Positions 43,125 through 52,043 of a stretch of 64,000 nucleotides of DNA are shown piece after piece. Each line of letters begins with the position of its first letter. The stretch's first letter is position 1. The position numbers and the translations under genes were made by a program. The DNA comes from Marimicrobium sp963934845 (GTDB lineage Bacteria > Pseudomonadota > Gammaproteobacteria > Pseudomonadales > Halieaceae), in NCBI GenBank assembly GCA_963934845.1, contig CAWWAG010000005.1, positions 1-64,000 of the forward strand. Direction: 5' to 3'. Under the pieces are notes generated by a model. It searched no databases. It saw only the letters and a program-made list of their open reading frames with translations, and was not told the DNA's origin.

Positions 43125-44711
43125 TTGGCTTCCCATTTGCAAACACAGTTGCAGGCACTGGCGCAGCCAGATGCTCGGGGCTTACTCACCACCATTAATC
43201 GCGGTATTGAGAAAGAGAGCCTGCGCATAACGCCCCAGGGCAAACTGGCACAGACACCACATCCAGCAGGGCTAGGGTCTGCGCTCACCCATTCCTGTAT
43301 TACCACGGATTACTCAGAATCGCTGCTGGAATTCATTACCCCGGTCAATGCCAGCATTGAGCAAAGCCTGGAGCAGCTCGAAGACACCCACAGCGTCGCT
43401 TACCAACAACTAGGCGAGGAACTGCTGTGGTGCGCCAGCATGCCGTGTATCGTCTCGGGCGATGCCAATATACCTGTTGCGCGCTACGGCAGATCGAACG
43501 TCGCACGCATGAAAACGGTTTATCGCTTCGGCCTGGGCCACCGCTATGGGCGACTGATGCAAGTAATTGCCGGCATTCACTACAATTTCTCGATGCCGCA
43601 GGCCTATTGGGACAAAGCCTGGCAGGATGCTGGTAGCCCCGGCAAACAGGTAAATTACATTAGCGAGCGCTACCTCGGACTGATTCGTAACTTCAAACGC
43701 TTCTCCTGGCTGCTGGTTTATTTGTACGGCGCGTCGCCAGCGGTGTGCTCCAGCTTCCTTAAAGGCCGCGACAACCACGGCCTGCAAGCCTTCGATGAAA
43801 CAGGCAAAAGCCTGTACATGCCCTATGGCACGGCATTGCGAATGGGCGGACTGGGTTACAATAGCGATGCCCAGGGCGAGCTAAATATTTGCTATAACTC
43901 CCTGGACAATTATGTGACCACCCTGTCCAGCGCCATCGTGCAGCCGCACGAGGGCTACCAGGACATCCCCGCAGGCCAGACTGGCGACTACCAGCAGTTG
44001 AATGACAGCCTGCTGCAAATCGAGAATGAGTTTTACAGCCCTATTCGCCCCAAACGTGTTACCAACTCCGGGGAAACCCCGTTGTGTGCGCTGGTTCGGG
44101 CCGGTATTGAATACATCGAAGTGCGCTGTGTAGACATCAGCCCCTTCTCCCCGGTTGGCCTGGACGCCGAGCAGATGCGTTTCATGGACACTTTCTTGTT
44201 GTACTGCCTCCTCGAGGATAGCCCTGCCTGTGACGACAAGGAACAGGACATCCAAGCCGCCAATCTTGAAGCGGTGGTCAATACCGGCCGGCAACCGGGC
44301 CTGTTGCTTAACAACAACGGCCAACACGTCCCGATGGCGCAATGGGCACAGGACATGCTTGAAGCCATGCGCCCTATCGCCGGGTTGCTGGATAAGTCGC
44401 ACGAATGCAGCGACTACAACGCCAGCCTGAACGGGCAACTGGCCAAGGTCGCAGACCCGGAATTAACACCCTCAGCCCGTGTGCTGCGAGAGATGCGCGA
44501 GCAAAAATTACCCTTTTTTCGCCTGGCCATGGCGTATAGCGAACAATGGGCACGGTATTTTCGTGGGCGCTCGCTGCCGCAGGACGTCCAAAACGCTTTT
44601 GAAAATGAAACAAAACGTTCACTACTGGCGCAGCAAGAGATCGAACAGTCCGACGATATTAGCTTCGAGCAGTATCTGGACAATTTTTTCGCGCAATACA
44701 AAACCCTGTAA
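43125..44711 (+). CDS. gshA: Glutamate-cysteine ligase
   Basis: First enzyme of glutathione synthesis, joining L-glutamate and L-cysteine with ATP. It is of the gammaproteobacterial GshA family: GIEKESLRI (E. coli GIERETLRV), DYSESLLEFITP, YRFGLGHRYGRLMQVIAGIHYNFS and YGTALRMGGLGY. The best start is TTG at 43125, six bases after AAGGAG, giving 528 residues, close to E. coli GshA (518); the ATG at 43032 has no such site and adds a non-conserved leader. Single gene. Confidence 0.95.
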   Translation: MASHLQTQLQALAQPDARGLLTTINRGIEKESLRITPQGKLAQTPHPAGLGSALTHSCITTDYSESLLEFITPVNASIEQSLEQLEDTHSVAYQQLGEELLWCASMPCIVSGDANIPVARYGRSNVARMKTVYRFGLGHRYGRLMQVIAGIHYNFSMPQAYWDKAWQDAGSPGKQVNYISERYLGLIRNFKRFSWLLVYLYGASPAVCSSFLKGRDNHGLQAFDETGKSLYMPYGTALRMGGLGYNSDAQGELNICYNSLDNYVTTLSSAIVQPHEGYQDIPAGQTGDYQQLNDSLLQIENEFYSPIRPKRVTNSGETPLCALVRAGIEYIEVRCVDISPFSPVGLDAEQMRFMDTFLLYCLLEDSPACDDKEQDIQAANLEAVVNTGRQPGLLLNNNGQHVPMAQWAQDMLEAMRPIAGLLDKSHECSDYNASLNGQLAKVADPELTPSARVLREMREQKLPFFRLAMAYSEQWARYFRGRSLPQDVQNAFENETKRSLLAQQEIEQSDDISFEQYLDNFFAQYKTL

Positions 44712-44956
44712 GGCGTCAGACGGTGAATTTTCTGGCCCATTTTCACCTGGCATGGCCAGATAAGGGTCTGGTCGCCGGCGGGCTGGGGGGAACACACATT
44801 CCTGAACTTTTACCCACAACTGGAGTCGTTCTGTAAGGAGTCCATCGCACGGCTGTGAAGGCCTCCGCGCCGCCGACCGTTGCACTCAGGACAAAAAATC
44901 CCTAGTGTACCACCGATCCACCATTGCTTTACTTATCTGCGAGGACGCCAAAGCGC

Positions 44957-45466
44957 ATGCTGCAATCTCTATCGTCACGCCTGGTATTTGCCAGCCTGGT
45001 CACACTCGCCATTGTCTCAATGTTGTTTGCACGGGTGTATTTGCAGGGTTTTCTTGGCCTGGAGGCCTGCCCACTGTGCATGACTCAACGGGCCTTCGTC
45101 GTGCTGTGGGGCATCATTGCCCTGATTGCCGTGGTGCACAACTCGCAGGGCCTGGGTAGCCGGATTTACGCAGTACTATGCGGATTGGCTGCCTGGGGAG
45201 GGGCCGCCGTCGCCGCTCGACACGTTTGGTTGCAACACCTACCAGAAAATTTGGTACCCGCCTGCGGCCCCAACCTCGATTACATGCTAGAAAACCTGCC
45301 CTTCGAGGACACTCTGGCTATCGTTCTAGCCGGGGATGGCAATTGCGCCGAGATCACCTGGAGCGTTCTCGGTTTCAGTATCCCGGAGCAAACACTGGCC
45401 GTGTTCTGCATCGCTCTGCTGGTCTGTCTGTGGCAGACAGTGCGCGTCTACCCGCAAAGGACCTGA
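44957..45466 (+). CDS. dsbB: Disulfide bond formation protein B
   Basis: Inner-membrane quinone reductase that reoxidises DsbA. Four membrane segments are predicted. The first periplasmic loop has the CPLC active site (Cys38, Cys41), matching Cys41-x-x-Cys44 of E. coli, and the second loop has the other Cys pair (PACGPN and GNCAEITW). The ATG at 44957 is preferred because it starts just before the first helix; an ATG 11 codons upstream is possible. It is followed by rsd. No dsbA is next to it. Confidence 0.94.
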   Translation: MLQSLSSRLVFASLVTLAIVSMLFARVYLQGFLGLEACPLCMTQRAFVVLWGIIALIAVVHNSQGLGSRIYAVLCGLAAWGGAAVAARHVWLQHLPENLVPACGPNLDYMLENLPFEDTLAIVLAGDGNCAEITWSVLGFSIPEQTLAVFCIALLVCLWQTVRVYPQRT

Positions 45467-45541
45467 CAAATATGGGTCTTGCTCGCTTATGCGCGTAGCC
45501 ATATAGTTAGAGTCAGCACTTTACTCACAGGGAATTCTGCC

Positions 45542-46027
45542 ATGCTCTCCAACACCAGCGATCCAAAACAGCATTTTGAGGCAGTGGAGGATTTGCTCAC
45601 CCGATGGCTCAAGGAGCGGCGCGCACTGCTGGGTGTTTATACCGAGATTATCGTTACACTGGATTATCATCTGGAAGACGAGGCGATGGAACAGCGCCAG
45701 CAAGCGCTTTGTGAGCTACTGGTGGACTATGTTTCTGTGGGACATTTCGAGGTATTTCACGGCTTGATCAACGAAGCTGAGAGTTTTGGCGACGGCAGCT
45801 GCGTTCTGGCCGAAAAACTGATGCCCTCTATTGGGGATACCACGGAGGTTATTCTTGCCTACGAAGAAAAATACGCCCATTCACAGGGACACCCGGAAAA
45901 ATTAAAACGCGATCTGTCAGCCCTTGGAGAGGTGCTGGAATCCCGCTTTGTGCTGGAAGACCAGCTCATCGCTGGCCTTCACAATCGGCACCGACGCCTG
46001 ATAGCGCAAGTGCCGAAGTCCGCCTAG
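45542..46027 (+). CDS. rsd: Rsd/AlgQ family anti-sigma-70 regulator
   Basis: Regulator of 161 residues that binds the housekeeping sigma factor and shifts RNA polymerase to alternative sigma factors. Family features are FEAVEDLLTRWLKERRALLGVYTEI and the acidic LPLED/QL-type C-terminal region (SRFVLEDQLIAGLHN). In Pseudomonas the protein is AlgQ (AlgR2) and lies beside dsbB-type genes, the same arrangement as here. The ATG at 45542 follows AGGGAA. A longer frame from 45479 is unlikely. Confidence 0.92.
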   Translation: MLSNTSDPKQHFEAVEDLLTRWLKERRALLGVYTEIIVTLDYHLEDEAMEQRQQALCELLVDYVSVGHFEVFHGLINEAESFGDGSCVLAEKLMPSIGDTTEVILAYEEKYAHSQGHPEKLKRDLSALGEVLESRFVLEDQLIAGLHNRHRRLIAQVPKSA

Positions 46028-46029
46028 CC

Positions 46030-46833
46030 TTATTTGGCTGCTGCGGGCTCTGCTGCGGCTTCAGAATCGGCAGCATCGTCTTCGCTGGGGATTCCAATCA
46101 GTTCCACTTCAAAGACCAGTGCTGCATTAGGTCCGATCACCTGCCCGGCACCACCGGCACCGTACGCCAGATCCGCAGGAATCGCTAACTCCCACTTTGA
46201 ACCCACTGGCATCAGCTGCAGTGCCTCGGTCCAACCTGGAATCACCTGGCCAACGCCAAAGGTAACAGTTTCACCGCGGCTGTAAGACGAATCAAACTCT
46301 GTGCCGTCGGTCAATGTGCCGCGATAGTGCACTTCAACTGAATCGTCTGCGGTAGGCTTGGGGCCGGTGCCTTCGGTTATAACCTTGTACTGCAAACCAG
46401 ATTCAGTCGTCACTACGCCTTCCTCGGCAGCGTTAGCTGCCAGAAACGCAGCGGATGCTGCAACATTGGCTTCGCCCAGGGCAACCTGTGCTGCTTCACT
46501 CTCAGCACTGGCTTGTTCCTGATAGGCCTGCATTTCGGCGGCGATTTCTTCCTCGGTCATACGCGAATCTTTGCCGTCAAGCGCATCGGACAGACCGAGT
46601 CCAAAAGAGCTGGCATCCAGCGGCACTCCATCGGCTTTCATACGCTGGCCAAGTCCGTATGCGATACCGTAGCTCAATCGCTGCTCGGTAGTCGCCAGAT
46701 CCGTGGCGGCAGGAGCTGCGGCCTGCGCAGTAGCGGCCGGCTTCTCAGCTGGAGGAGGAGTGGGAGTTTTTTGGTCGCATGCTTGCAGAGAGACAGCGCT
46801 GACCAGAGCAAGCGGCAGTAGATACGTCTTCAT
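46030..46833 (-). CDS. FKBP-type peptidyl-prolyl isomerase, lipoprotein
   Basis: Periplasmic or outer-membrane-attached proline isomerase of 267 residues of the Mip/FkpA/FklB type. The signal peptide ends at a lipobox (SLQAC, Cys about 19); a Thr/Pro/Ala-rich linker follows; then an N-terminal dimerisation domain (LSYGIAYGLGQRMKADG) and the FKBP domain (VEVHYRGTLTDGTEFDSSY, VIPGWTEALQLM, LVFEVELIGI). The C-terminal Ala/Glu tail is short and of low complexity. The start at 46833 leads directly into the signal peptide; an ATG 4 codons upstream would also serve. It converges on rsd with a two-base gap. Confidence 0.9.
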   Translation of the reverse strand: MKTYLLPLALVSAVSLQACDQKTPTPPPAEKPAATAQAAAPAATDLATTEQRLSYGIAYGLGQRMKADGVPLDASSFGLGLSDALDGKDSRMTEEEIAAEMQAYQEQASAESEAAQVALGEANVAASAAFLAANAAEEGVVTTESGLQYKVITEGTGPKPTADDSVEVHYRGTLTDGTEFDSSYSRGETVTFGVGQVIPGWTEALQLMPVGSKWELAIPADLAYGAGGAGQVIGPNAALVFEVELIGIPSEDDAADSEAAAEPAAAK

Positions 46834-46990
46834 ATTAGGTTCCATAGTCGTCAAAAAAATCGTGAGAGTTACGAATACTCTTGTCACCGCACGGTCATGT
46901 TTGGGGCATAACGCACTTATCTGAGCCTCAAGACGTCACAGGAAACCTTCCATCCAGTTCAGCTGGAAAGCCATCCATCGCGGTGGGTGC

Positions 46991-47497
46991 CTATCTTACT
47001 ACCCACCCCTCTCTGGCGCCACCCCTGCCGCATCGCGCGATCAGGGTCGCCAGCTGGCTGATAGTGCTCTCCCATTCTCTACTCCCGGGACTGGCCAAAA
47101 GCGCCACTCGCGTCAAATTGCCGAGCAGAGAATCATCTGCAGAAGTGTCTGTTACAGAGCGCTGATGGAACGCGTACATCACCTCTTGCTGCTCCTGTTC
47201 CGCGCGCAACTCCAGCGTTTTGAGCTCTTCGCGCACGGCAGCCGCCTCAGTGTAGGTTTGCAGCTGGCGCCGCAGGCCGCGCAGCGGTCTCACTACGCTA
47301 TCGCGCCATTTAGTGACCAGCGCGTCCAGCTCGTTCAGGTGCTCCGTGTCGAGGCATCGATTATTGCGCGCCAGCCAGGCTGCATACAGCAATAAATTCA
47401 CGTCCACACCGAATCTGTCCTGCAGCGCCAGACAGGTCGCTGCAATCTCCTCCGCGCGATAGGTGACCAGTGAATATTCCCACAGGGGATTGCTCAT
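46991..47497 (-). CDS. TIGR02444 family protein
   Basis: Protein of 168 residues of the TIGR02444 (DUF2390) family, function unknown. The N-terminal half is characteristic: MSNPLWEYSLVTYRAEEIAATCLALQDRFGVDVNLLLYAAWLA, then a long helical region. It is divergent from an ABC-F gene, an arrangement conserved in Pseudomonas and relatives. The start is 47497; a longer frame to 47746 runs across the ABC-F start and is not credible. The two genes share a 178-base promoter region. Confidence 0.85.
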   Translation of the reverse strand: MSNPLWEYSLVTYRAEEIAATCLALQDRFGVDVNLLLYAAWLARNNRCLDTEHLNELDALVTKWRDSVVRPLRGLRRQLQTYTEAAAVREELKTLELRAEQEQQEVMYAFHQRSVTDTSADDSLLGNLTRVALLASPGSREWESTISQLATLIARCGRGGAREGWVVR

Positions 47498-47675
47498 GAT
47501 ATAGCCGCTTAATATGCCTTCCAAGGCCAACTTTACACCAGCGGTAGTGGCGCGCACCAGTAGGCCAGTCGTCACAGAATCCACAATCGGCCAGCCAACG
47601 GGCGCCAGAGAAATTATAATCGCGCAGGCATAGTGCTGGCCCACAGCGTGAGCGGCGAGTAGAATTCTCGGCCTC

Positions 47676-49559
47676 ATGATTATACTGCGCGAAATCGATC
47701 TACGCCGCGGCAGCAAACTGCTGCTGCAGAATGCCAACGTCACCATTCAGCCCGGTCAGCGACTCGCGCTGATCGGTGCCAATGGCTGTGGCAAATCCAG
47801 CCTTTTTGCGCTGTTAGTGGGCGAGTTAGGTGCCGATGCCGGCGTCATCGAGGGCATGAACACGCTACGGCTGTCGCACATGGCGCAGGAAATACATGCC
47901 ACATCCCTGCCTGCCGGCGAGTTTATTTGGCGCGGCGACAGGCTGCTGTCCGACCTGCGCGACGAGGTCTCGATGTTGGAAGCCGCCGAAGAATTCGATA
48001 AAGCAGCCAATAGACACAGCCGCCTGGAAGAGATTGACGGCTACAGCGCCGAGCGCCGCGCACAGCGTCTGCTACAAGGGCTGGGATTTGCCGAGGGTGC
48101 TGCCGAGCGCCCGGTCAGTGACTTCTCAGGTGGCTGGCGCATACGACTCAACCTGGCCCGGGCGCTGATGACACCCTCGGACATCCTGTTGCTAGATGAG
48201 CCGACCAACCACCTCGACCTCGACGCAACGCTGTGGCTACAGCAGTGGCTACAGCAGTATCCCGGCACCCTGGTGATGATTTCCCACGACCGGGATTTCA
48301 TTGATGCCACCTGTGAACGCGTACTGCATATCGAGCAGCAGCAACTGTTTACCTATAAAGGCACTTATTCCGACTTCGAACGAATGCGAGCTGAGCGTCT
48401 GGCCAATCAACAGGCCAGTTATGAAAAACAGCAACGCCGTATCACTGAAATCGACGACTTCGTGCGGCGTTTTCGCTACAAGGCGACCAAGGCCAAGCAG
48501 GCGCAGAGCCGCCTGAAAGAACTGGAACGGATGCAGACACTGGCGCCGGCCCATGCCGACTCGCCCTTCGATTTCAGTTTTTTAGCACCCGCCAGAAGCA
48601 GCGACCCATTGCTGCGACTGGACGAAGCCAGCCTGGGGTATGGTGGCACCACCGTGCTCAGTGGCGTGGACCTGCAATTGCGACCGGGCAGCCGCTACGG
48701 TTTATTGGGGCGCAATGGCGCGGGGAAATCCACACTATTAAAAAGCCTGATCGGCGAACTCCCCCTGCTCGGCGGCGCTCGCAGCACCGGTGAGCACCTG
48801 AACATCGGGTACTTTGACCAGCAGCAACTGGAGGCTCTGGATCTGCAGGCCAGTCCGGTGCTGCACCTGCAGCGACTCAGCCCCACTGCCCGTGAGCAGG
48901 AGATTCTGAACTTCCTGGGTGGTTTCAATTTTCGTGGTGACGCCGCTACCGCCATCATCGCTCCGTTCTCCGGCGGCGAGAAGGCCCGCCTCGCGCTTGC
49001 CATGGTGGTCTGGCAGAAGCCCAACCTGTTGGTGCTGGACGAGCCCACTAACCACCTGGATCTGGAGATGCGCCACGCCATGGAAGTCGCCCTGCAAGCC
49101 TACGATGGTGCGCTGGTCCTGGTGAGTCACGATCGCCATATGTTGCGCAACACCGCGGAGGAGTTACTGCTGGTACACGATGGTCGCGTCGAAGAATACA
49201 GCGAGGATCTCGAGGGCTACGAACGCTGGATTCTCTCGAGTTACAAACAAACGGATAAGCAAGACGCGCCCACCGCGGACACCTCGCGCAAGGAAAAGCG
49301 CCAACAGGCGGCCACGCAGCGGGACAAACTGCGCCCGCTACAAAAACAGGTGGATAAAACCGAGGCACAGATGTCGGAAGTTACCCTTGCACTGCAAGTG
49401 CTGCGAGAACAGTTGAGCGACACCGATCTGTATACCGAGCAAAACAAACAAGCTCTGGCGGACCTGTTGAAACGCGAGGGGGACCTAAAAGTGCGCGCGG
49501 CAGAGTTGGACGAGCTGTGGCTGGAACAGCAGCAGAAAATGGAAGAACTGACGCAGTAA
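47676..49559 (+). CDS. yheS: ABC-F ATPase YheS-like
   Basis: Cytosolic ABC-F protein of 627 residues with two ATPase domains and no membrane domain; such proteins bind the ribosome. Domain 1 has Walker A GANGCGKSS, signature LSDFSGGW (loosely VSDFSGGWRIRL) and Walker B ILLLDEPTNHLDLD; domain 2 has GRNGAGKST, PFSGGEKARLALA and LLVLDEPTNHLDLEM. A charged linker joins them, and the C-terminus is a coiled-coil of about 80 residues. It matches E. coli YheS in length (637). Confidence 0.94.
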   Translation: MIILREIDLRRGSKLLLQNANVTIQPGQRLALIGANGCGKSSLFALLVGELGADAGVIEGMNTLRLSHMAQEIHATSLPAGEFIWRGDRLLSDLRDEVSMLEAAEEFDKAANRHSRLEEIDGYSAERRAQRLLQGLGFAEGAAERPVSDFSGGWRIRLNLARALMTPSDILLLDEPTNHLDLDATLWLQQWLQQYPGTLVMISHDRDFIDATCERVLHIEQQQLFTYKGTYSDFERMRAERLANQQASYEKQQRRITEIDDFVRRFRYKATKAKQAQSRLKELERMQTLAPAHADSPFDFSFLAPARSSDPLLRLDEASLGYGGTTVLSGVDLQLRPGSRYGLLGRNGAGKSTLLKSLIGELPLLGGARSTGEHLNIGYFDQQQLEALDLQASPVLHLQRLSPTAREQEILNFLGGFNFRGDAATAIIAPFSGGEKARLALAMVVWQKPNLLVLDEPTNHLDLEMRHAMEVALQAYDGALVLVSHDRHMLRNTAEELLLVHDGRVEEYSEDLEGYERWILSSYKQTDKQDAPTADTSRKEKRQQAATQRDKLRPLQKQVDKTEAQMSEVTLALQVLREQLSDTDLYTEQNKQALADLLKREGDLKVRAAELDELWLEQQQKMEELTQ

Positions 49560-49579
49560 GCACCGCTGCAGGGAATAGC

Positions 49580-49834
49580 TTACGCCTGCGACAAACGCAG
49601 TTTGTCAGCGCGATTCAATTTCTTGATGGCGGCTTCGCGCCGTTGCGCAGCGCTGCGATCGGACGCGGTATCTGACCATAACAGCGCCACTGGGCGACGC
49701 CCTCGTGTATAGCGGGAGCCGCCGACCAATTCGCCATTGTGCTGCAGCAGACGACGCTGCAAGTCTCGCGCCACTCCGGTATACAGTGATCCATCGGCAC
49801 ACTGCAGGATGTAAACATGCCACGCCTCGTCCAT
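49580..49834 (-). CDS. GIY-YIG domain protein (YhbQ-like)
   Basis: Small nuclease-superfamily protein of 84 residues: WHVYILQCADGSLYTGVARDLQRRLLQHN is the GIY-YIG core (here VYI ... YTG), followed by the conserved Arg (RRL) and a C-terminal KLNRADKL. It matches the UPF0213/YhbQ group, some of which cut DNA at structures. The ATG at 49834 puts the fold at the N-terminus; an earlier ATG at 49891 adds 19 residues unlike the family. Confidence 0.85.
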   Translation of the reverse strand: MDEAWHVYILQCADGSLYTGVARDLQRRLLQHNGELVGGSRYTRGRRPVALLWSDTASDRSAAQRREAAIKKLNRADKLRLSQA

Positions 49835-50120
49835 GATATCAGCCCCGATTCCAGCGGTAATAACGCTCCACCCAGCGCAGCACACATTCACCGATCAACG
49901 CTGTAGCATTGTACGCGGCTATAGTTAAACAGAGAATACAGTCGCGAGGCCGTCTGCCGCAAAATTGCACGCGACTGGCACGGAATGCAGCTAATAGCTT
50001 TCTATCATATCAGCATACCAAAATACTCTAGCCCCAGAGTTGTGCGCAATCGTTCCAGTGGTATCATGACGTCCTTCAAACCACGCGGGATTAGTAACCG
50101 CAGAACAACCGGAGAACAAC

Positions 50121-50447
50121 ATGAGCGACCAAATCGTCCACGTCAGCGATGCTACCTTTGACGCAGAAGTATTAAATTCCGATGTGCCCGTATTGGTGGA
50201 TTTTTGGGCGCAGTGGTGCGGTCCCTGCAAAATGATAGCACCCGTGCTTGATGAATTGGCCGCCGATTACGAAGGGAAACTGAAGATCTGCAAGGTTGAC
50301 GTTGATGCAAATCCGGAGATTCCGCAAAAATTTGGCATTCGCGGCATTCCAACGCTTATCATGTTCAAGGGAGGCAATGCCGAGGCGACCAAAGTTGGCG
50401 CACTGTCCAAGACACAGCTGACCGATTTCATCAAGGAAGTGATCTAA
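50121..50447 (+). CDS. trxA: Thioredoxin 1
   Basis: Cytoplasmic dithiol reductant of 108 residues. The active site WCGPC is at residues 32-36 (Cys33, Cys36), with LVDFWAQ before it and the cis-Pro motif GIRGIPTLIMF after it. GGAG lies upstream of the ATG. It precedes rho, as in E. coli and most gammaproteobacteria. Confidence 0.98.
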   Translation: MSDQIVHVSDATFDAEVLNSDVPVLVDFWAQWCGPCKMIAPVLDELAADYEGKLKICKVDVDANPEIPQKFGIRGIPTLIMFKGGNAEATKVGALSKTQLTDFIKEVI

Positions 50448-50683
50448 AAGATAGGCAGGGCAACTCCTTCGTCTTTAATGCGCGCCGCAACAACCCGTTG
50501 ATTGCCCGAAAAAAGGGCTAGACGGACCTAGCGGGCCGTGCTACATTTCTACCCGTTGCGCATTCCCGTGCCATAACAAAAACTCTGCAACCCACGTTAA
50601 AGCTACTATTTGTTGGCATCGCCAACCAGCGTTCGGTTACACCGTATTCCTCCCCTAATCACACGTGCACACTTGTTCCCCCT
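50448..50683 (+). promoter_or_regulatory. rho leader region
   Basis: A 236-base untranslated spacer between trxA and rho. Rho is known to control its own synthesis by terminating within its leader in E. coli. I see a weak hairpin (GCCCGAAAAAAGGGC near 50507-50519) but no standard Rho-independent terminator, so Rho-dependent attenuation is plausible; this is by analogy. Confidence 0.4.
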
Positions 50684-51952
50684 ATGAATCTAACTGACTT
50701 AAAAACCAAATCTACTCAAGAAATCATCGATATCGCTAAAGAGATGGGCCTCGATAACATGGCCCGCTCGCGCAAGCAGGACATTATTTTTGCGGTGCTA
50801 AAGCACCACGCAAAAAGCGGCGAAGACATTTACGGCGACGGCGTATTGGAAATTTTGCAGGATGGCTTTGGCTTTCTGCGCTCTGCTGACAGCTCATACC
50901 TGGCAGGGCCCGACGATATTTATGTTTCTCCCAGCCAGATTCGCCGGTTCAACCTGCGTACAGGTGATACGATTTCCGGGAAGATTCGCCCACCGAAGGA
51001 CAGCGAACGCTACTTCGCGCTGCTAAAAATAGACAAGGTCAACCTCGACCGGCCGGAAAACTCCAAACACAAAATCCTCTTCGAAAACCTCACTCCGCTC
51101 TTTCCCGACCAACGCCTGACACTGGAAACAGGCAATGGCAGCACCGAGGATTTAACGGGTCGTATTATTGATCTGGTCTCCCCCATCGGAAAGGGTCAGC
51201 GAGGATTGTTGGTCGCCCCGCCCAAGGCGGGCAAAACCATCATGATGCAGAATATCGCTCAGGCGATCATCACCAACAACCCCGAGTGTTACATCATCGT
51301 GTTGTTGATCGATGAGCGGCCAGAAGAAGTGACAGAAATGCAGCGCTCGGTAGGTATTCGCGGCGCCGAGGTAGTGGCCTCCACTTTCGATGAACCCCCC
51401 TCACGCCATGTACAGGTTGCCGACATGGTGATCGAAAAAGCGAAGCGCCTGGTTGAACACAAACTGGATGTGGTGATCCTGCTGGATTCCATCACTCGCC
51501 TGGCGCGTGCCTACAACACAGTCATCCCCAGCTCCGGCAAGGTATTGACCGGTGGTGTTGATGCCCACGCCCTGGAACGTCCCAAGCGTTTTTTTGGTGC
51601 AGCGCGAAATATTGAGGAAGGCGGTAGCCTGTCCATTATCGCCACGGCACTTATCGATACGGGCTCAAAAATGGACGAGGTGATATACGAGGAATTCAAA
51701 GGCACAGGCAACCTGGAATTACACCTCGATCGCAAGATCGCCGAGAAGCGTATCTACCCGGCTATTAACATTCGCCGCTCTGGTACACGCCGGGAAGAAT
51801 TGCTCACTGCTGACGATGAACTGCAACGTATGTGGATTCTGCGCAAATTGTTGCACGGAATGGAAGACACAGCAGCCATTGAATTTTTGTCGGAGAAGCT
51901 CAAGGAAACCAAAACAAACGAAGAGTTCTTTAAATCAATGAAGCGTAAGTAG
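50684..51952 (+). CDS. rho: Transcription termination factor Rho
   Basis: Hexameric RNA helicase that ends transcription. The N-terminal MNLTDLKTKSTQEIIDIAKEMG and the RNA-binding (cold-shock-like) domain with GFGFLRS are followed by the ATPase core: Walker A PPKAGKTIMM with Lys184 as in E. coli, Walker B VILLDSITR, and the Q- and R-loop segments. 422 residues against 419 in E. coli. The N-terminus has no insertion. Gene order trxA-rho-ubiD is the usual one. Confidence 0.98.
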   Translation: MNLTDLKTKSTQEIIDIAKEMGLDNMARSRKQDIIFAVLKHHAKSGEDIYGDGVLEILQDGFGFLRSADSSYLAGPDDIYVSPSQIRRFNLRTGDTISGKIRPPKDSERYFALLKIDKVNLDRPENSKHKILFENLTPLFPDQRLTLETGNGSTEDLTGRIIDLVSPIGKGQRGLLVAPPKAGKTIMMQNIAQAIITNNPECYIIVLLIDERPEEVTEMQRSVGIRGAEVVASTFDEPPSRHVQVADMVIEKAKRLVEHKLDVVILLDSITRLARAYNTVIPSSGKVLTGGVDAHALERPKRFFGAARNIEEGGSLSIIATALIDTGSKMDEVIYEEFKGTGNLELHLDRKIAEKRIYPAINIRRSGTRREELLTADDELQRMWILRKLLHGMEDTAAIEFLSEKLKETKTNEEFFKSMKRK

Positions 51953-52043
51953 CGCTGAATTCTTGCTTCGTGGCGCGCCGTGTTGCGTGCCAATTTAACA
52001 AAGTGTACTGTCTTTCGTTGAAAACTGACGCAAAGGCAGCATT

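Noticed and set aside
44712..44956. Possible small gene or RNA between gshA and dsbB
   Set aside because: No open frame with a ribosome-binding site and no stable hairpin with a T run; left as unannotated spacer.
47498..47746. N-terminal extension of the TIGR02444 gene to 47746
   Set aside because: It would cross the divergent ABC-F start codon, and the family begins at MSNPLWEYS.
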